The notes under the pieces are model-generated. The model searched no databases and was not told the DNA's origin. It saw only the letters and a program-made list of their open reading frames with translations. From Stereum hirsutum FP-91666 SS1 (Eukaryota > Basidiomycota > Agaricomycetes > Russulales > Stereaceae): a stretch of 64,000 nt of DNA. Of this stretch, positions 45,381-56,738 are shown in pieces (position 1 is the stretch's first letter; each line of letters starts with the position of its first letter). Where the stretch lies: NCBI RefSeq assembly GCF_000264905.1, contig NW_006763147.1, forward strand, positions 921,709 to 985,708, given 5' to 3'. Made by a program: the position numbers and the translations under genes.

Positions 45381-46983
45381 AGAATGAGGGCTTTAAAGGA
45401 CCAAGTGCGCGAATGAAGGATGAAGGTGGATTCAAGGATGTCCACCACGGTATCCCGCTTTATGAGGGCAGATGGCTGCCGCCGCCGACCTCGAAGTGAC
45501 TCTAAAGATGCATAATTTATGTCATGGTAAGTGCACTTCCTCCCGCGAACGTAAACGGCAGAAACAGTAAGACGTGCAGGCTTGTAATCACGACGGAGGG
45601 CCGCACCGCTAGAGTAGCACGGGACCCAGAGCTGGTTGAACCCAGAGGTGCTATACCGTGGTATCTGCGACAATAGCAGCACCTCATAAACAAAGCAACA
45701 ATTATCGACGACATTAAAGAACAAGTGTTCACAGTTCGTGCAACTATGAACGAAGGGGTCAATGATTCAGTCTGAATGCAATGTAACTTTTTTACTGGAC
45801 GTACGCGTATGTACGAGGCAATCACGCGATTGAACGAACGTGCCTGGACCGTATTTGCTAGCGGGGAATAGCCCAAATTCTAGACCGTAAGCTGAGTTCG
45901 ACACTGTGTGATCTTTTTCCAGAGCCCTCGTAGGGTAGAGTCAAGGTCGGAGAGGTTTAGAGATCATCGGGTTGATAGCCCAGTGCAACCACCGAGGATC
46001 TTTGAAATCAAACAGATGAGCCGCAATATAGAGATACAGCGCACTTTCCATATGGTGCATAAATGGACATGAATCAGCGGATCATTACAAGGAAAGGTGG
46101 TACAGTGCTCACACATGAATACGCTCCTAAGGCTCTTTCAGAAGTAAAAGACGCCTTATTCATAAGGGATCAAGGTAGGTTCAGAATCCGCCGCAATACA
46201 ATCTAATTGTTTTGTTTTCGCAGGAAGAAAAACTGGAGGCCAGTCGTCCGAGCATAGGCAATGTACTTCGAGACGATGTGCATAGGGTGATGTGTCGCGA
46301 GTTTTAATTCGATGATGGTCTCTCCGAGTCGCGCCCACGGCTAAAATTTTGGAAGTCGAACCCTTCCCGCAAAATGAAATCCTCGTGAGCCATGCGTGCA
46401 GTCTGTTCTCGTGCAGAAGGTGTAAGTACTAAGGCGAGCATCTGAGAAAGAGGTCGAGTCCATCGTGGTTGCGAGACTCAAAGTTGAGTCAAGGCGGCTC
46501 GAATGCGGCTGGTGACAAAGGACACAGCCGGACCCGGAGCTTGGCGGCCAATCTGACTATTCGCGCCAGCAATAAGGCCACATTGCTACCGCCAGATTTC
46601 CTCTTCAGCATTCTTTTTCGCCATATCTCACGCTTTCCTCAGCTAAGATAGGACTGTTGTTTGATTGCGATTCGGGGAGAGTATCGATGTAGTGGCATGC
46701 GCCAAGGTAGGTCCTTGCGTGAGCCTGGTAAGTAATACATGAACGCAGAAATGTCTAAGTTGCGACGAAGACAACAAGATAGATCGATGTGAGGATGACG
46801 ACGATGTGTGTATGTATGCGGCCGGGATATTGAACTTTAGTACAAATGTGATGAGATGCACAGCGAAAGGCGAAATCCACAACTTCAAACCGGGAACAAA
46901 AGGGAGAAAACAAATACCGTATAAACAAATCAGACGCAGAGTAACAGAGGAGAAACAGGACCAGAAAACTGTTCACTAACATC
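45381..46983. other. Long intergenic region left of RIF1
   Basis: 1.6 kb holding the promoter of MFS copy 2 and the 3' flank of RIF1. No frame with recognisable content was seen on either strand. Confidence 0.5.
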
Positions 46984-49900
46984 TTATGCATCCTGATCCG
47001 CCGCGTCCGAAGAACTCATCAACATTTTGGTCAACCTGCTCGGAGGCAAGCCAACCCTTCTCCTTGCATCTTCCACGACTGCTGGCGGTGAGGACGACGA
47101 CATCGCCATCAACCTCTCCCTCCTCTTCGCTACATGATCCCTCGTCGGGCTCTCCAGCGAGGCGTTCGAATCATCGCTTGGTGGGTCCGAGGTAATGAAA
47201 TCGAATTTCAAGTGGTTCTGACGACGCATCGCGGGAGAGACAAGATGGTGTGGCGTGACTTGGCCGTAGTGAGGGTCGTCATCGGAAGACAGATCATCGA
47301 GAGATGTCCGAGTATTGGAGAGTGTGGGACGGATAGCGACATTCATCATGGAGTCATCTAAACAGGAGACGAATCACGATGAGCTCACGAAGAAAGAAAG
47401 ACAGGAGGACGTTAAACATACCGCTACCCGCAGCTTCCGCATTTTCAAGAGCACGTAGTGGCGAAGACGGAAGAGTAAAGCTCTCGTCCGTCTTCATGCG
47501 CTTGTGCTGAACGAACCCCGTACTCGCCGACAACATCAATGGCTCTGCTGTAGTCTCAGCCGGCACACCAAAGCTCTTAACACGACGAAGTCCATGGGAC
47601 CCAATCGTCATCTGTGCCGTGTTCAGGCTGGTCGTACGGCCGCGGAAGGAGCTGCGTATCTGCATGAGCGACGGAAGCTCGATCGCCTCCATGACCGTTC
47701 GCGTCCGTTTCTTCGAAGCAGTCGGTGTTGGAGAAGACGAGGTCGGTGGGTGGTTGTGGATGCGCTTCGCCGTCGGTGTGGTATCGTAAAACCTAGGGGC
47801 GGGTATGGACTTCGGTTCTGCTTGGAACCGTGGCGTGTTTGGGCTAGCAGGTGCCAGCAGAGTGTTCTCGACGGCATTGCATTCTTCGTCGCTGTCATCT
47901 GGGTCGATCACAGCCTGGCGAACTGGTCCCGAAGGAGTCAAAGGCGGACGAGAGAATGCTGAATCCCTGACCCTCTTCGAGGGTGACTCGTCGGCATCTA
48001 AACTATTGCGAGGACGTTTGCCAAGAGCAGAACCACCAGGCGATTTTGGCATGACTGCCACGCGGCCTGCAGCAACAGGCGTGACCGGGACTGGCCTGCC
48101 AGAAGGCGAAATATTTTCTTTGTTCTTGCTCTTGTTCTCTTTCCGTGGAGAGACGGTAGAGGAACGGTGACGCGGAGGCGTGGTAGGCGGTGTGACGCAA
48201 CGGCCGGTGGCGAACGCGAGAGGTGAAGTCGGAGAGAACAGAACGCTTGCGGAGCTGGAAGCGGTAAACGACCTTGAGGGACGACATGGAGGCGATGATG
48301 CCCGAGAGATACTGGACTTGGGAGTCGTTGGCAGGAGTGCGAAGGTGATCTTCCGCGGGGTGGCGTGGACGTTGAATACGTCTTCTAGGTCCTCCGCGAT
48401 ATCGACGGTTGGTGGCTGGATGCATGCCAGGAAGTCGCCCTTCCAACTCTCAGGAGGAGCGGTGTCTGCGTATTTCGCGATCCAGAGATCCTGGAAGCAT
48501 TGGACAAGGCCTTCAGGCTTGTCGTTCCGGCCCAGGCAGGGTGATTCAAGTAGTTGTGTGAGGGACTCGAGCGTGTCGACGGATGGCGGTGACAGCTGAA
48601 GGCCGGCCACCATAGTCTGGTACATCGGAAGAACCTGTTGAGAATCAGGATCAGCGACAGAAAAACACAATCAGGCCAGTGCAGAAATGCTCACATCCAT
48701 CGCGTATTCATCCAACGAAAGAGCCCTATAGTCATCCGCCACCCACATCGCAACACCCTCCTGAAGCGCATTCAAAACATCCCCCAACAACGCGGGCGGG
48801 CACTTATCCGCTATACGGGTAACTGTCCTGATCAGCCAGAATGACACGGTCTTGTTCCTTGGCTCAGGAGGGTATGTGCTCGACAGCGTGTCGCTCACGA
48901 GTTCGAATAGTTTCATAGGCAACTCGGTCGTGCTCTCGTTGATTTCGAAGTTGGTGAGGAGTATATCGGCGATTCGGGTGGATGTGGGAGTGGTGGGGAC
49001 GTGAATACTGCCGATGATCCATGCGAGACGATCGAGAAGGATGTAAGGCTCCTTCTCTTCTCGGTCGAGGGCAAGGTCGATGCAGTGTTTCAGACCAGCC
49101 TCCCATTGCTCGACATCCTTGACGCTCATTTCCCACGCGCACACGTCACTAAAATGAATCCATAAATCAATGACAAATCCAGGAGATGACGAGTGATCAA
49201 TACGCACTTGAGCGGTACTCCCAGCAAACACAGCGCGCTCTCATAATCCAATGACACTTGCATCCACCTATTCACAAACTTCCTCCACACCAACGCCCTC
49301 GTCCCCGAGTCCCACTCCCATGCCACCCCACACCCTTTCCTGCTCGCGGTCCGCACGCTCCAGAACTCATCGAACACCTCTGCTTCACAGCACGACAACA
49401 ATTCCACGCAGAACCGGGTCCATTGTGTCCTCGCATCGTTCGGGTGATTATCCTCCCATACAAGCTCGCTCTCGTGAGCAATTAGATGCGCAACAAGGGC
49501 CCGGGTGGTGATAGGCAGCTCGGACTGAGGAATGATGTGGGCGGCGACCACGAAGAGATCGCGAACGACTGAAAGACGGCTGGCGGCTACAGAACGGAGA
49601 CGACCGGAGAGTGTGGCGTTGTGTGCGTTCGGCGCCACCTTGTATTCGAATCGGTCATCACTGAGAAGCTGGATAAGGATGGCAGCGACGCGTTCGGCCA
49701 ACTGTGCCAGTTCGCTGTCGTTTCCTTCATCTATCAAAGGAAGGGGACATGAGTGGCCAATTCTTCGAGAGGGAAAATCGACTACGTACCTGTCGCTATA
49801 CGTACTCTTGACTTCAGAAGGCCCCTCCAGACCTCACGAAGGTCAGACTGTAACGCATACATCCAGGTAAGTCGACACCTCGATGACGAAAGACGACAAG

Positions 49901-52092
49901 AAAACACTTACGTTGAGCCTAATTTGCTCCTCCAGCCGAACTTGCTCAATCATCTCCAGCCAGACCTCGACCATATCCTCCCAAACTCCTCCAAAGCTCA
50001 ACTCCGTCGCCGTCAAAGGCCTGACATGTTCTGGAGCCAACTCGAACCCTTCCACGATCGGCCTCACCGTCTCCTCGAGGGTCTCGAAATCTGCCGTCAG
50101 CAGCCCAGGGTTCGCACTGAACAGGCCCTCAGGAAGCAGCTTGCTCCACTGCCAACCCTCCGGGTCTGATTCCTTTTGCTTGTGGAAGCCGGAGAGCAAG
50201 AAGCGCATGAGGTCGATCGCGTCGTGTGCGGAATAACCACTCTTCTTCGCCAATGCTTTGAGCACATTCATCACCTTCTTCATGTCCTCCTCTTCGTCCG
50301 ACCGGAGATGGAGCAATGAGCCAATAGTGGCTACACCCGAGCCCCATTCCACGATAGCCTTCACAGCATTCCAATACGACTCCCTCACCTTCTTCTCTCT
50401 GGGAGAGAGAGCATCCAAAAGTCCACACAGGTCCAACTCGTCGTCAGTACCATCATAATCCTTCGCCATCATTCCGGCTTCCAGGTCACCATCTGCCCCC
50501 ATTGAAACGGGTGCCGGGCGGAAGAACGACCAGACGATGGTGCGCCACACGACGCAAACGAGGGACTTGACAGAGCTGCGGGGGTGTCTGATCGCGACCG
50601 AGAGGAGAGCTGAGATGATGCCCTGGAGAGACTTGTTCATGCGCAATGCGGGCCCGAGGAGGATGATGAAGTGTGCTATTACGCTTAGAGCCCAGACGGG
50701 TCCGTGGGCCACAACACGAGGGTCATCGGAGCCAAGGGTTGTTCGTAGTGTACGGATAATCGGAGGGTCTTTACTAGGTGAGCCCGGTGGTGTGGGAGTC
50801 TTATTGGCGTCAGGTTGAGGAGATGGACGAAGGAGTTCGTACACGGCGTCCGACATGTACGTGTGCTGACTGGTGACGGGGATGCGAGTCGAAGCATAAG
50901 CGAGGCCACCGAGGGCATGACAGGCTTGCATGCGGATAGGACTTGTCGGGGCAAGCAAGCCAGCAAGGATTGAGTCGATGAAAACAGAGAAAACAGGCAC
51001 GAAGATACTCGGCTCATACATGGCCAAGTCGTGAATTGCCTGTAAAGCACCTGTAAGCGGCATACTAAACACGAAAGAACGAAAAGCGCACCTTGAGACC
51101 ATCACTGACTGAGCCCTTCTTTCCTTCCTTGCCTAGCTCGCCCTCGATCGCACGGCGTAGAGCGTATCCGATTCTGTCTCTCAATCGGGACAGGACCTCT
51201 GCGGGTAGTCGCTGTGTCTGGATGAGCCAGATCGCCAACGCGCACGTTTTCCGGGCGTTGGGAGTTGGGATCACGGTAGCGAGGGGAATAGCAAGGACAC
51301 CAATCATCATTCCTTTCAGCTCCTTGTCTACGCGACACAGTTAGTGGAAAAAGTAAAGTTGCGCAATTTCAAATGCATACCGCTGAACAACTGGTATATC
51401 GACGGCATCGTGAAGATCAGTGCCAAAAACTTGAGCACCGAATGCGTAGTGGTGCACAGATCCCTCGCGTACTTCACCCGTTCCGCACTCATACCCCGCT
51501 TCTTCTTAGGACTCTGCACGGGTGAAGGCAGGCCCGACTTCTCCTCCACACACTCTTCTTCGGTTTCGTCTGCGACGACCCCATTCGCGAAAGGATCCTG
51601 AAGAGCTCTGCCAAGATCGCGTTCCACTGCGACGAGAAACGCGCTCTTGTTACGTCGCAGCGGCAGGAATAATGGCCAGGAGCAATCCGCCTGCTTCGCG
51701 CCCTCGCCCTCACCCTCGAGAAGGGCTGACCGGAGCCGGGCAGTCAATACGGAATATGCCTCGATCAGCTCACGTAATGTTGAGTCGGGCTGTACGATGG
51801 TCGATACGGGCGATGCGAGATACCTGCTGTCGCTGGCAGGATCCTGAGGCTCTGGTGTAGACTCTCGAGGCTCGTCGAAGAGGAGAGGTAGGATGGGCGT
51901 CGTAGGTCGTTTTAGGATGGACTTCTTCGGTGTGCCTTTCGACGCGCTGGCAGTGACGGAGAGACGTGGAGGAGTCGATGACACGATGCTGTGTGTTTTG
52001 TTGGTCTTTGACCAGACTACGCGCGGTTTGGTAGGAGTATACATGCATTCCTTGCCTCGATGGGACGTTCCTGGGGGTGTCGGGAGAGTCAT
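46984..52092 (-). CDS. RIF1: Telomere-associated protein RIF1
   Basis: Eight exons (52092-51381, 51327-51092, 51039-49912, 49847-49790, 49730-49208, 49148-48695, 48634-47422, 47357-46984) splice in frame to 1565 residues. Two protein-phosphatase-1 docking motifs stand near the start: RVVW (residues 24-27, RVxF class) and SILK (58-61). About 950 residues of HEAT-like helices follow, with the fungal Rif1_N features LRELIEAYSVLTARL, WPLFLPLRRNKSAFLVAVER and QACHALGGLAYASTRIPV. The C-terminal 500 residues are disordered, with many S/T-P sites (SPRKENK, TPSGPVR, SPNTPRF) and basic patches (KKRTRT, KRVRDS). RIF1 recruits PP1 to restrain origin firing and controls telomere length and break repair. 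The S/T-P cluster fits cell-cycle kinase control. A second, diverged RIF1-type gene is at 23.8-28.8 kb. Confidence 0.9.
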
Positions 52093-53050
52093 GACGATGG
52101 AGACGCGATGTGCAGAGCGACGAAAGCAAAGAAAAGCGAACTAGAGTGATGATAAGACAAGTCGTTATGAGGTCCCGCACTTAGTTAGAGAAAAAAAAGA
52201 AAATAGCAGAGTTGGGGGTGATATGGGGTGTGCGGGACGCGGAGGGGGATGGAGGGAGAGGGAGATGGCGAGAGCGACGGCTGAGCGCTTGCTCGCGTGT
52301 CGTCTCGCGCGTCCCGAAAAGGAAAGTGCAGCATGCACTTCAACGCGTTTGTTTACGCGTTCGCGTTGTTTGGCATGGTTGAGCTTCTTCTCAGAGCGGG
52401 CCGGTCCTGCCGCTCTGCTCTTTCCGGTGCACCACCAACATCTTCTCGATTTTTTCTTACATGCGAAGCTAGTTTAACGCAACACAAGGCGCAGACTCGA
52501 GCAAAACTATCTGTCATGGTTCGCATCGCAGGTAAGAAAAAGCGGTCGAAAGGTATGAGGATGTACACGAGAAGAATTGACCACAAAGTCCCGTCATAGC
52601 AATCCGAGTCCGAATAAGCTGGAGCACAGGGAAAACATCGCCACACACATCGCCAACAGAAAGCGGTACGGCCAAGTCATAGTCAAGACGAAAAGGTATC
52701 AAGATACGCAGTCTCCACAAACAGCTCCAAGTCCCACACGTAACGGACAAACAGAAAAGCAACGCAGGGAGGGAAGAGGACGGCAAATTGTCAGTGCGAA
52801 CAGGATTAAGGGGTCTGCGTCTCATCAAAGGTAAAGTCGCAATCAACATCGTAATATAGAAGCCAGAAGTCAGTATGTTCATGGAATCATGGCATGTCAC
52901 TGTGTGTGATACCGTAAAAGTCGGATCGTTATGTAGCGTCATGGCTCGCCACCTTTCATAGCTGCGTAGCGTGAAATGATGCCGACGTCGTCACCCTTCC
53001 TTCCCCACTGATCACTGCTGAATGAGATCCTTAGCCCATCGATCTCGGTC
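52093..53050. other. Intergenic between RIF1 start and KNH protein 3
   Basis: About 960 bp: RIF1 promoter and leader (52093 to about 52350, GA-rich in part) and the 3' flank of the KNH gene. No gene recognised. Confidence 0.5.
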
Positions 53051-54177
53051 TCAAAGAACAAAAGCAACGATCACCGCCACCCCACTCACCACCAACGGCA
53101 TCCCGAGGCCATGAGCTCTCGCACTCAGACCATCATTCGTCGAATCAGCCACGGCCGTTCCGGCAGAAGCTGTCGAGCTGGCTTCCGCAGTCGAAGTGGA
53201 GAGGACAGTCGTGATCGACGCCGCTGATGAACTGGACGCCTCGCTTCCGCTTGCAGTTGAAGACGCGGAGAGTACGGTGGAGAGAGAAGATTCGGAGGTA
53301 GCGGTCACCACGACGGCGGTACCCGTGGATGTAGTAGTTGGAACGGTCTCAGTCGTGGCAGTCGTCGCAACCACGGTCTCGGTCGATGTGGAGGCTCCAG
53401 AAATAGACGAAGAAGCGGAAGACGAGGAGGTCGAGTCGGAGGCGGAGGACGAAGAAGGGGAGCCACCGGTGATGGTGAACTCTGGGCTTGCGTTACCGGA
53501 GTCGCCGAAGACTATAAGAGTGTGCGATTGAGCAACGTGCATGGTAAGGTAAGGTAAGGTAAGGTAAGGTAAGGTAAGTATTGACAATGTGAGAGATTAC
53601 GCACGGACGACGATATAGTTTGACTTCTCTGTCACGTCTGGGACGGTGATTTGGACAGATCCATCGGTGAGCAGGAAACCCTTTGCCAACGGGTCATCTG
53701 GGTGATGGCAAAAGAAGGTCAGCATCTGGATAACGTACAGCTATATGGGTGTATCGGCTTGCAGGAGACCGCATTGTGTTGCTTCGATCAAGGGATACAC
53801 GGTGGATGGCCAGACTCGACCCACAAGCACGAAGAGAATATGAGTAGGTGAGATGACTCACCGAGCTGAAGATTCTCGCTATCCGAGGTCTGGAAACCGA
53901 GTACGAGCGTCCCAGTGCTGTTCTGAGCCTCCGGGGGAATGACGGACGTATTCCTGCGTACAGCACCAAAAGCGTAAATGGTCAGCACACTCGCCTCAGC
54001 GGATAACTAAGGAAAGACTGACCAGGTCACTGTCACCGAACTTCCAACAGTCCAAACAGTGCTTGCATCAGGGCTCGTAATCGGAGGGTCCACAACAATA
54101 CGTTTAACAAGCGACGGGGCAGCAAACGCAACGGCATAGAGGGCTGAGAAGAACAGTGTCGTGAGGAGAGATAACAT
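53051..54177 (-). CDS. GPI-type Kre9/KNH-domain cell-wall protein, copy 3
   Basis: Four exons. A signal peptide (LLTTLFFSALYAVAFAAP) and a KR site precede the KNH domain: VDPPITSPDASTVWTVGSSV, TVTW, NTSVIPPEAQNSTGTLVLGF, the strand VQITVPDVTEKSNYIVV and the end motif FGDSGNASPEFTI. Unlike the two other copies it continues with a stalk of about 120 residues, nearly all Ser, Thr, Ala and Val, and a hydrophobic C-terminus (LGMPLVVSGVAVIVAFVL) expected to be replaced by a GPI anchor. It is therefore probably displayed on the plasma membrane or wall. The first intron splits the Trp codon, as in copy 1. The last intron carries seven tandem GGTAA/TTACC units. TATA box at 54335-54342. Confidence 0.88.
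53543..53577. repeat. (GGTAA)7 pentanucleotide repeat inside an intron
   Basis: Seven perfect GGTAA units on the plus strand (TTACC on the coding strand) in the last intron of KNH protein 3, between the donor GTGCGT and the acceptor before FGDSGNASP. On the coding strand it forms a pyrimidine-rich stretch. Confidence 0.9.
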
Positions 54178-55047
54178 GATTGCCTATCGCCTGTTTATTT
54201 GTTGGATTTATCCGATGTTATTGAGAACGAGCTGGCTTGGGATGGACTGTCGACGAGGAATCGCGACGGCTGGAGGACTCTTGACCCAAGGAGTGGAGGA
54301 GAAACTCGAGCTGGCATGATTCGCTTCAGCTCGTCTTTTATATCGAGGGTGGTGCTGGAAGCGGCAAAGTGTTCGAGAAGGGGTAGACCTGTCGATCAGA
54401 AACCCACTGCTACACGGTGTCCACGTGAGCGGGTGTAGACGTTTTCAGCTTCGAGTCCGCGGTGTTCTCACTGGGGCCCTTTATCGGTTGACGCACCCGA
54501 TATCCAGACTCAAGAGTGAGAAATACCCATATAACTAGTATTGTTATCCAAGTAAATTCATATCTTTGGCCAGTGAGCCGCTGTTATTTGTGACGCTTAG
54601 ACGAGGCAATAGAGCGGCACGAACTCAGACTCCTACGGCCTCTCTGCTAAAACCTACCCCGGAGTTACTTGAAGCCCTACGGTATGCCGAGGCAGATATT
54701 TCGGGCGAGTGGTTGACTCTCTGTGACTTCGTGATGTAGTGTGGCTGAATGTTGAGTAGTCTGGACATGGTCGGGGGATACGGTAATAATTCTAGTAGAC
54801 TCATAAGAATGGCACAAAGTCGAAGAACTGATCAACCGCAAAAAAACGTCCGGAGTCACGATGGTCATCGCAAGCGCAATGCGTTCGTTACGGAGTGCTA
54901 GAATACAGTCGGCTAGCAGAATACAGCTTCGATGTGGTGCAGAAATAAAAACAAAATAAAAACCGTTCGCGCTTCAGACCTACTGTGAAGAAAGTCGGTC
55001 AACTTGGCTGCAAAGGAGAGAGCTCAGCCACGAAGAAGACCTACCAG
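54178..55047. other. Intergenic, KNH protein 3 promoter and BTB gene 3' flank
   Basis: 870 bp. Apart from the TATA box above, no gene or repeat was recognised. Confidence 0.5.
54335..54342 (-). promoter_or_regulatory. TATA box of KNH protein 3
   Basis: TATAAAAG on the minus strand, about 160 bp upstream of the ATG at 54177. Confidence 0.6.
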
Positions 55048-56358
55048 CTAATCTATAGGATCCTTGAAATGATCGGATAGCTTTCCTATCGTGTCATTCC
55101 TCAACTTTTTGAGAGCGGTGCGCACGGCTTCGTAGCATGTGCCGTCCGAAAACTGGTAGGAAACGTTATGCATCCTCTTCAACATGAATTCGATGTTTCC
55201 TATAACATCCGAGACGCTCTCTGGCATTGCAGCTCGCTCTTCTCGCGATAGGAGCCACTTGGCATTCCAGCGTTCGTTACAACCCGGATGAATGTCGACT
55301 GCGTCTGGAGGGTGACAGCAAAGCGGCGGTGCAGTCCTCAGCTGGTCCCATAGGGCGGCGAGAGACGTAAATCCTACAGAAAGACGTATGCGTTGGGCTT
55401 TTGTCAATCGCTTCTCCGTAGGTATTGTGCGCCAATAGGCTTGCAAGATTTTGTAGTATGCGGGGCCTGTGATCAGGGTCTTAGGGTATTCTCGCAGAAG
55501 GCGTTATAGATAAAGCTCACCTTTTAAGGTAGGAACATCGAGAACATCCCCTGCATCCATAGCAAGGAAGGCATAATCCTCAAACCGCCCGAGCGCCTCG
55601 GTCCAGTGGGCAACGACCTTGACCAGAAGTGCGTTGTCTCGACTGCGGACAGCAACGGCAAGAAATCGACGAAGGTTCTCTCCAGATATGTTGCCAATTC
55701 CAAACAACCAAAAGCGGGTGAACTGGGTAAGCGCCACTCCGAGTGCCCAAAGCTCCAAAGCCACAAATTGATATTTGTGAGTGAGCTCCAGTACGCTGAG
55801 AATTTCGCCGTGGGCGCGTCGCTGAATGGTGAATTTGGTAATCTCTTCTGGTCTGTGCAGACATGTCTATTGAGTACGAAAACAACAAGAAAGATGGAGA
55901 GTCAGTCATGCGTGCGGCTTACAGAGCGTATATCACGGATAAGAGCTCCTCGAAGGCCTTCGAGTTGTCTCCGGGAAGAATTATAGGGCGCTGGTCATCA
56001 ATGCCTTCGTCACAGACATTGACGTTCATATTCGGTGGGACCTTGTCCTGGAATCTGACCCCACTGAACATATCACGAAATACGACCGAGTCGCGGGTCA
56101 GAAGAAAGCGGTGGACCTTGCCACGCCGAGCACCATTTTTGTCAGCACGTATACGAAGCTTGATACAACAAGAATTAACACCTTGAATAAGACCCCTTCT
56201 ACTCTGAGAACACAGTCGCCGTCGTCGAAATAAAATTTCGTTGATCTGGTGGCAGGCGGTGGAGGTGTATACGTCTGAGAAGGGCGCAGTGGCGAGGGGT
56301 CCGGAGTGAGGAGACCTTCCTCCGTCCTTTTCCTCTTGAGTGGAGGCGTACCGTCCAT
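55048..56358 (-). CDS. BTB/POZ domain protein
   Basis: Starts MDGTPPLKRKRTEEG with a basic, Pro-rich leader, then a BTB domain: STKFYFDDGDCVLRVEGVLF, KVHRFLLTRDSVVFRDMFSG, PIILPGDNSKAFEELLSVIY. The intron between VLFK and VHRF (67 nt, acceptor AAG) restores the family sequence; reading through it gives a false insert. After a further intron comes EITKFTIQRRAHGEILSVLE and a helical region (LAVAVRSRDNALLVKVVAHW). The last exon holds a small cysteine/His-bearing segment (TAPPLCCHPPDAVDIHPGCN). This layout is common among agaricomycete BTB proteins. BTB domains mediate dimerisation or bind Cul3 ubiquitin ligases; partner and target are unknown. Frames upstream (56359-56692) are leader sequence, not protein. 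Confidence 0.85.
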
Positions 56359-56738
56359 TTGACACGAACTGCTCTGAGAAGTAAAACTGGGACAAGTTGC
56401 GTCCTCGAAATCGACGCGACGCGAAATGTCTACCTTGCCATCCCGGAGAAACCCGAGCGCCCAATTCGCCGCCAAGTGTGGTATGACTCTGGCCCAAATT
56501 GACAGCGACGTCGCGATATTGTCGACGTGTCTTTCCTCGATACTCACAATTTGGCATGGAAGTTGCATCAAACCTATGGAATAACTCTGATAACAGACCA
56601 ATGCACTTCAGATGCGGGGTGATTTCGTCTAGTAATACAGTACAACAACATAAGTATAGTAAAATGATCTCTAATCCCGAGAAAAGGTCCACATGAACAT
56701 GATGCTACATGGGACATCCAGCTAATGTGACCCTGGTG
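56359..56738. other. Intergenic between BTB gene and DUF6533 gene
   Basis: About 380 bp: BTB leader/promoter and the 3' end region of the next minus-strand gene. Nothing else seen. Confidence 0.45.

Noticed and set aside
53196..53531. Plus-strand Val/Glu-rich frame
   Set aside because: Complement of the Ser/Thr stalk of KNH protein 3.
56359..56692. Upstream extension of the BTB protein
   Set aside because: Cys/Leu-rich sequence unlike any BTB leader; the ATG at 56358 begins the usual Pro/Lys-rich leader.
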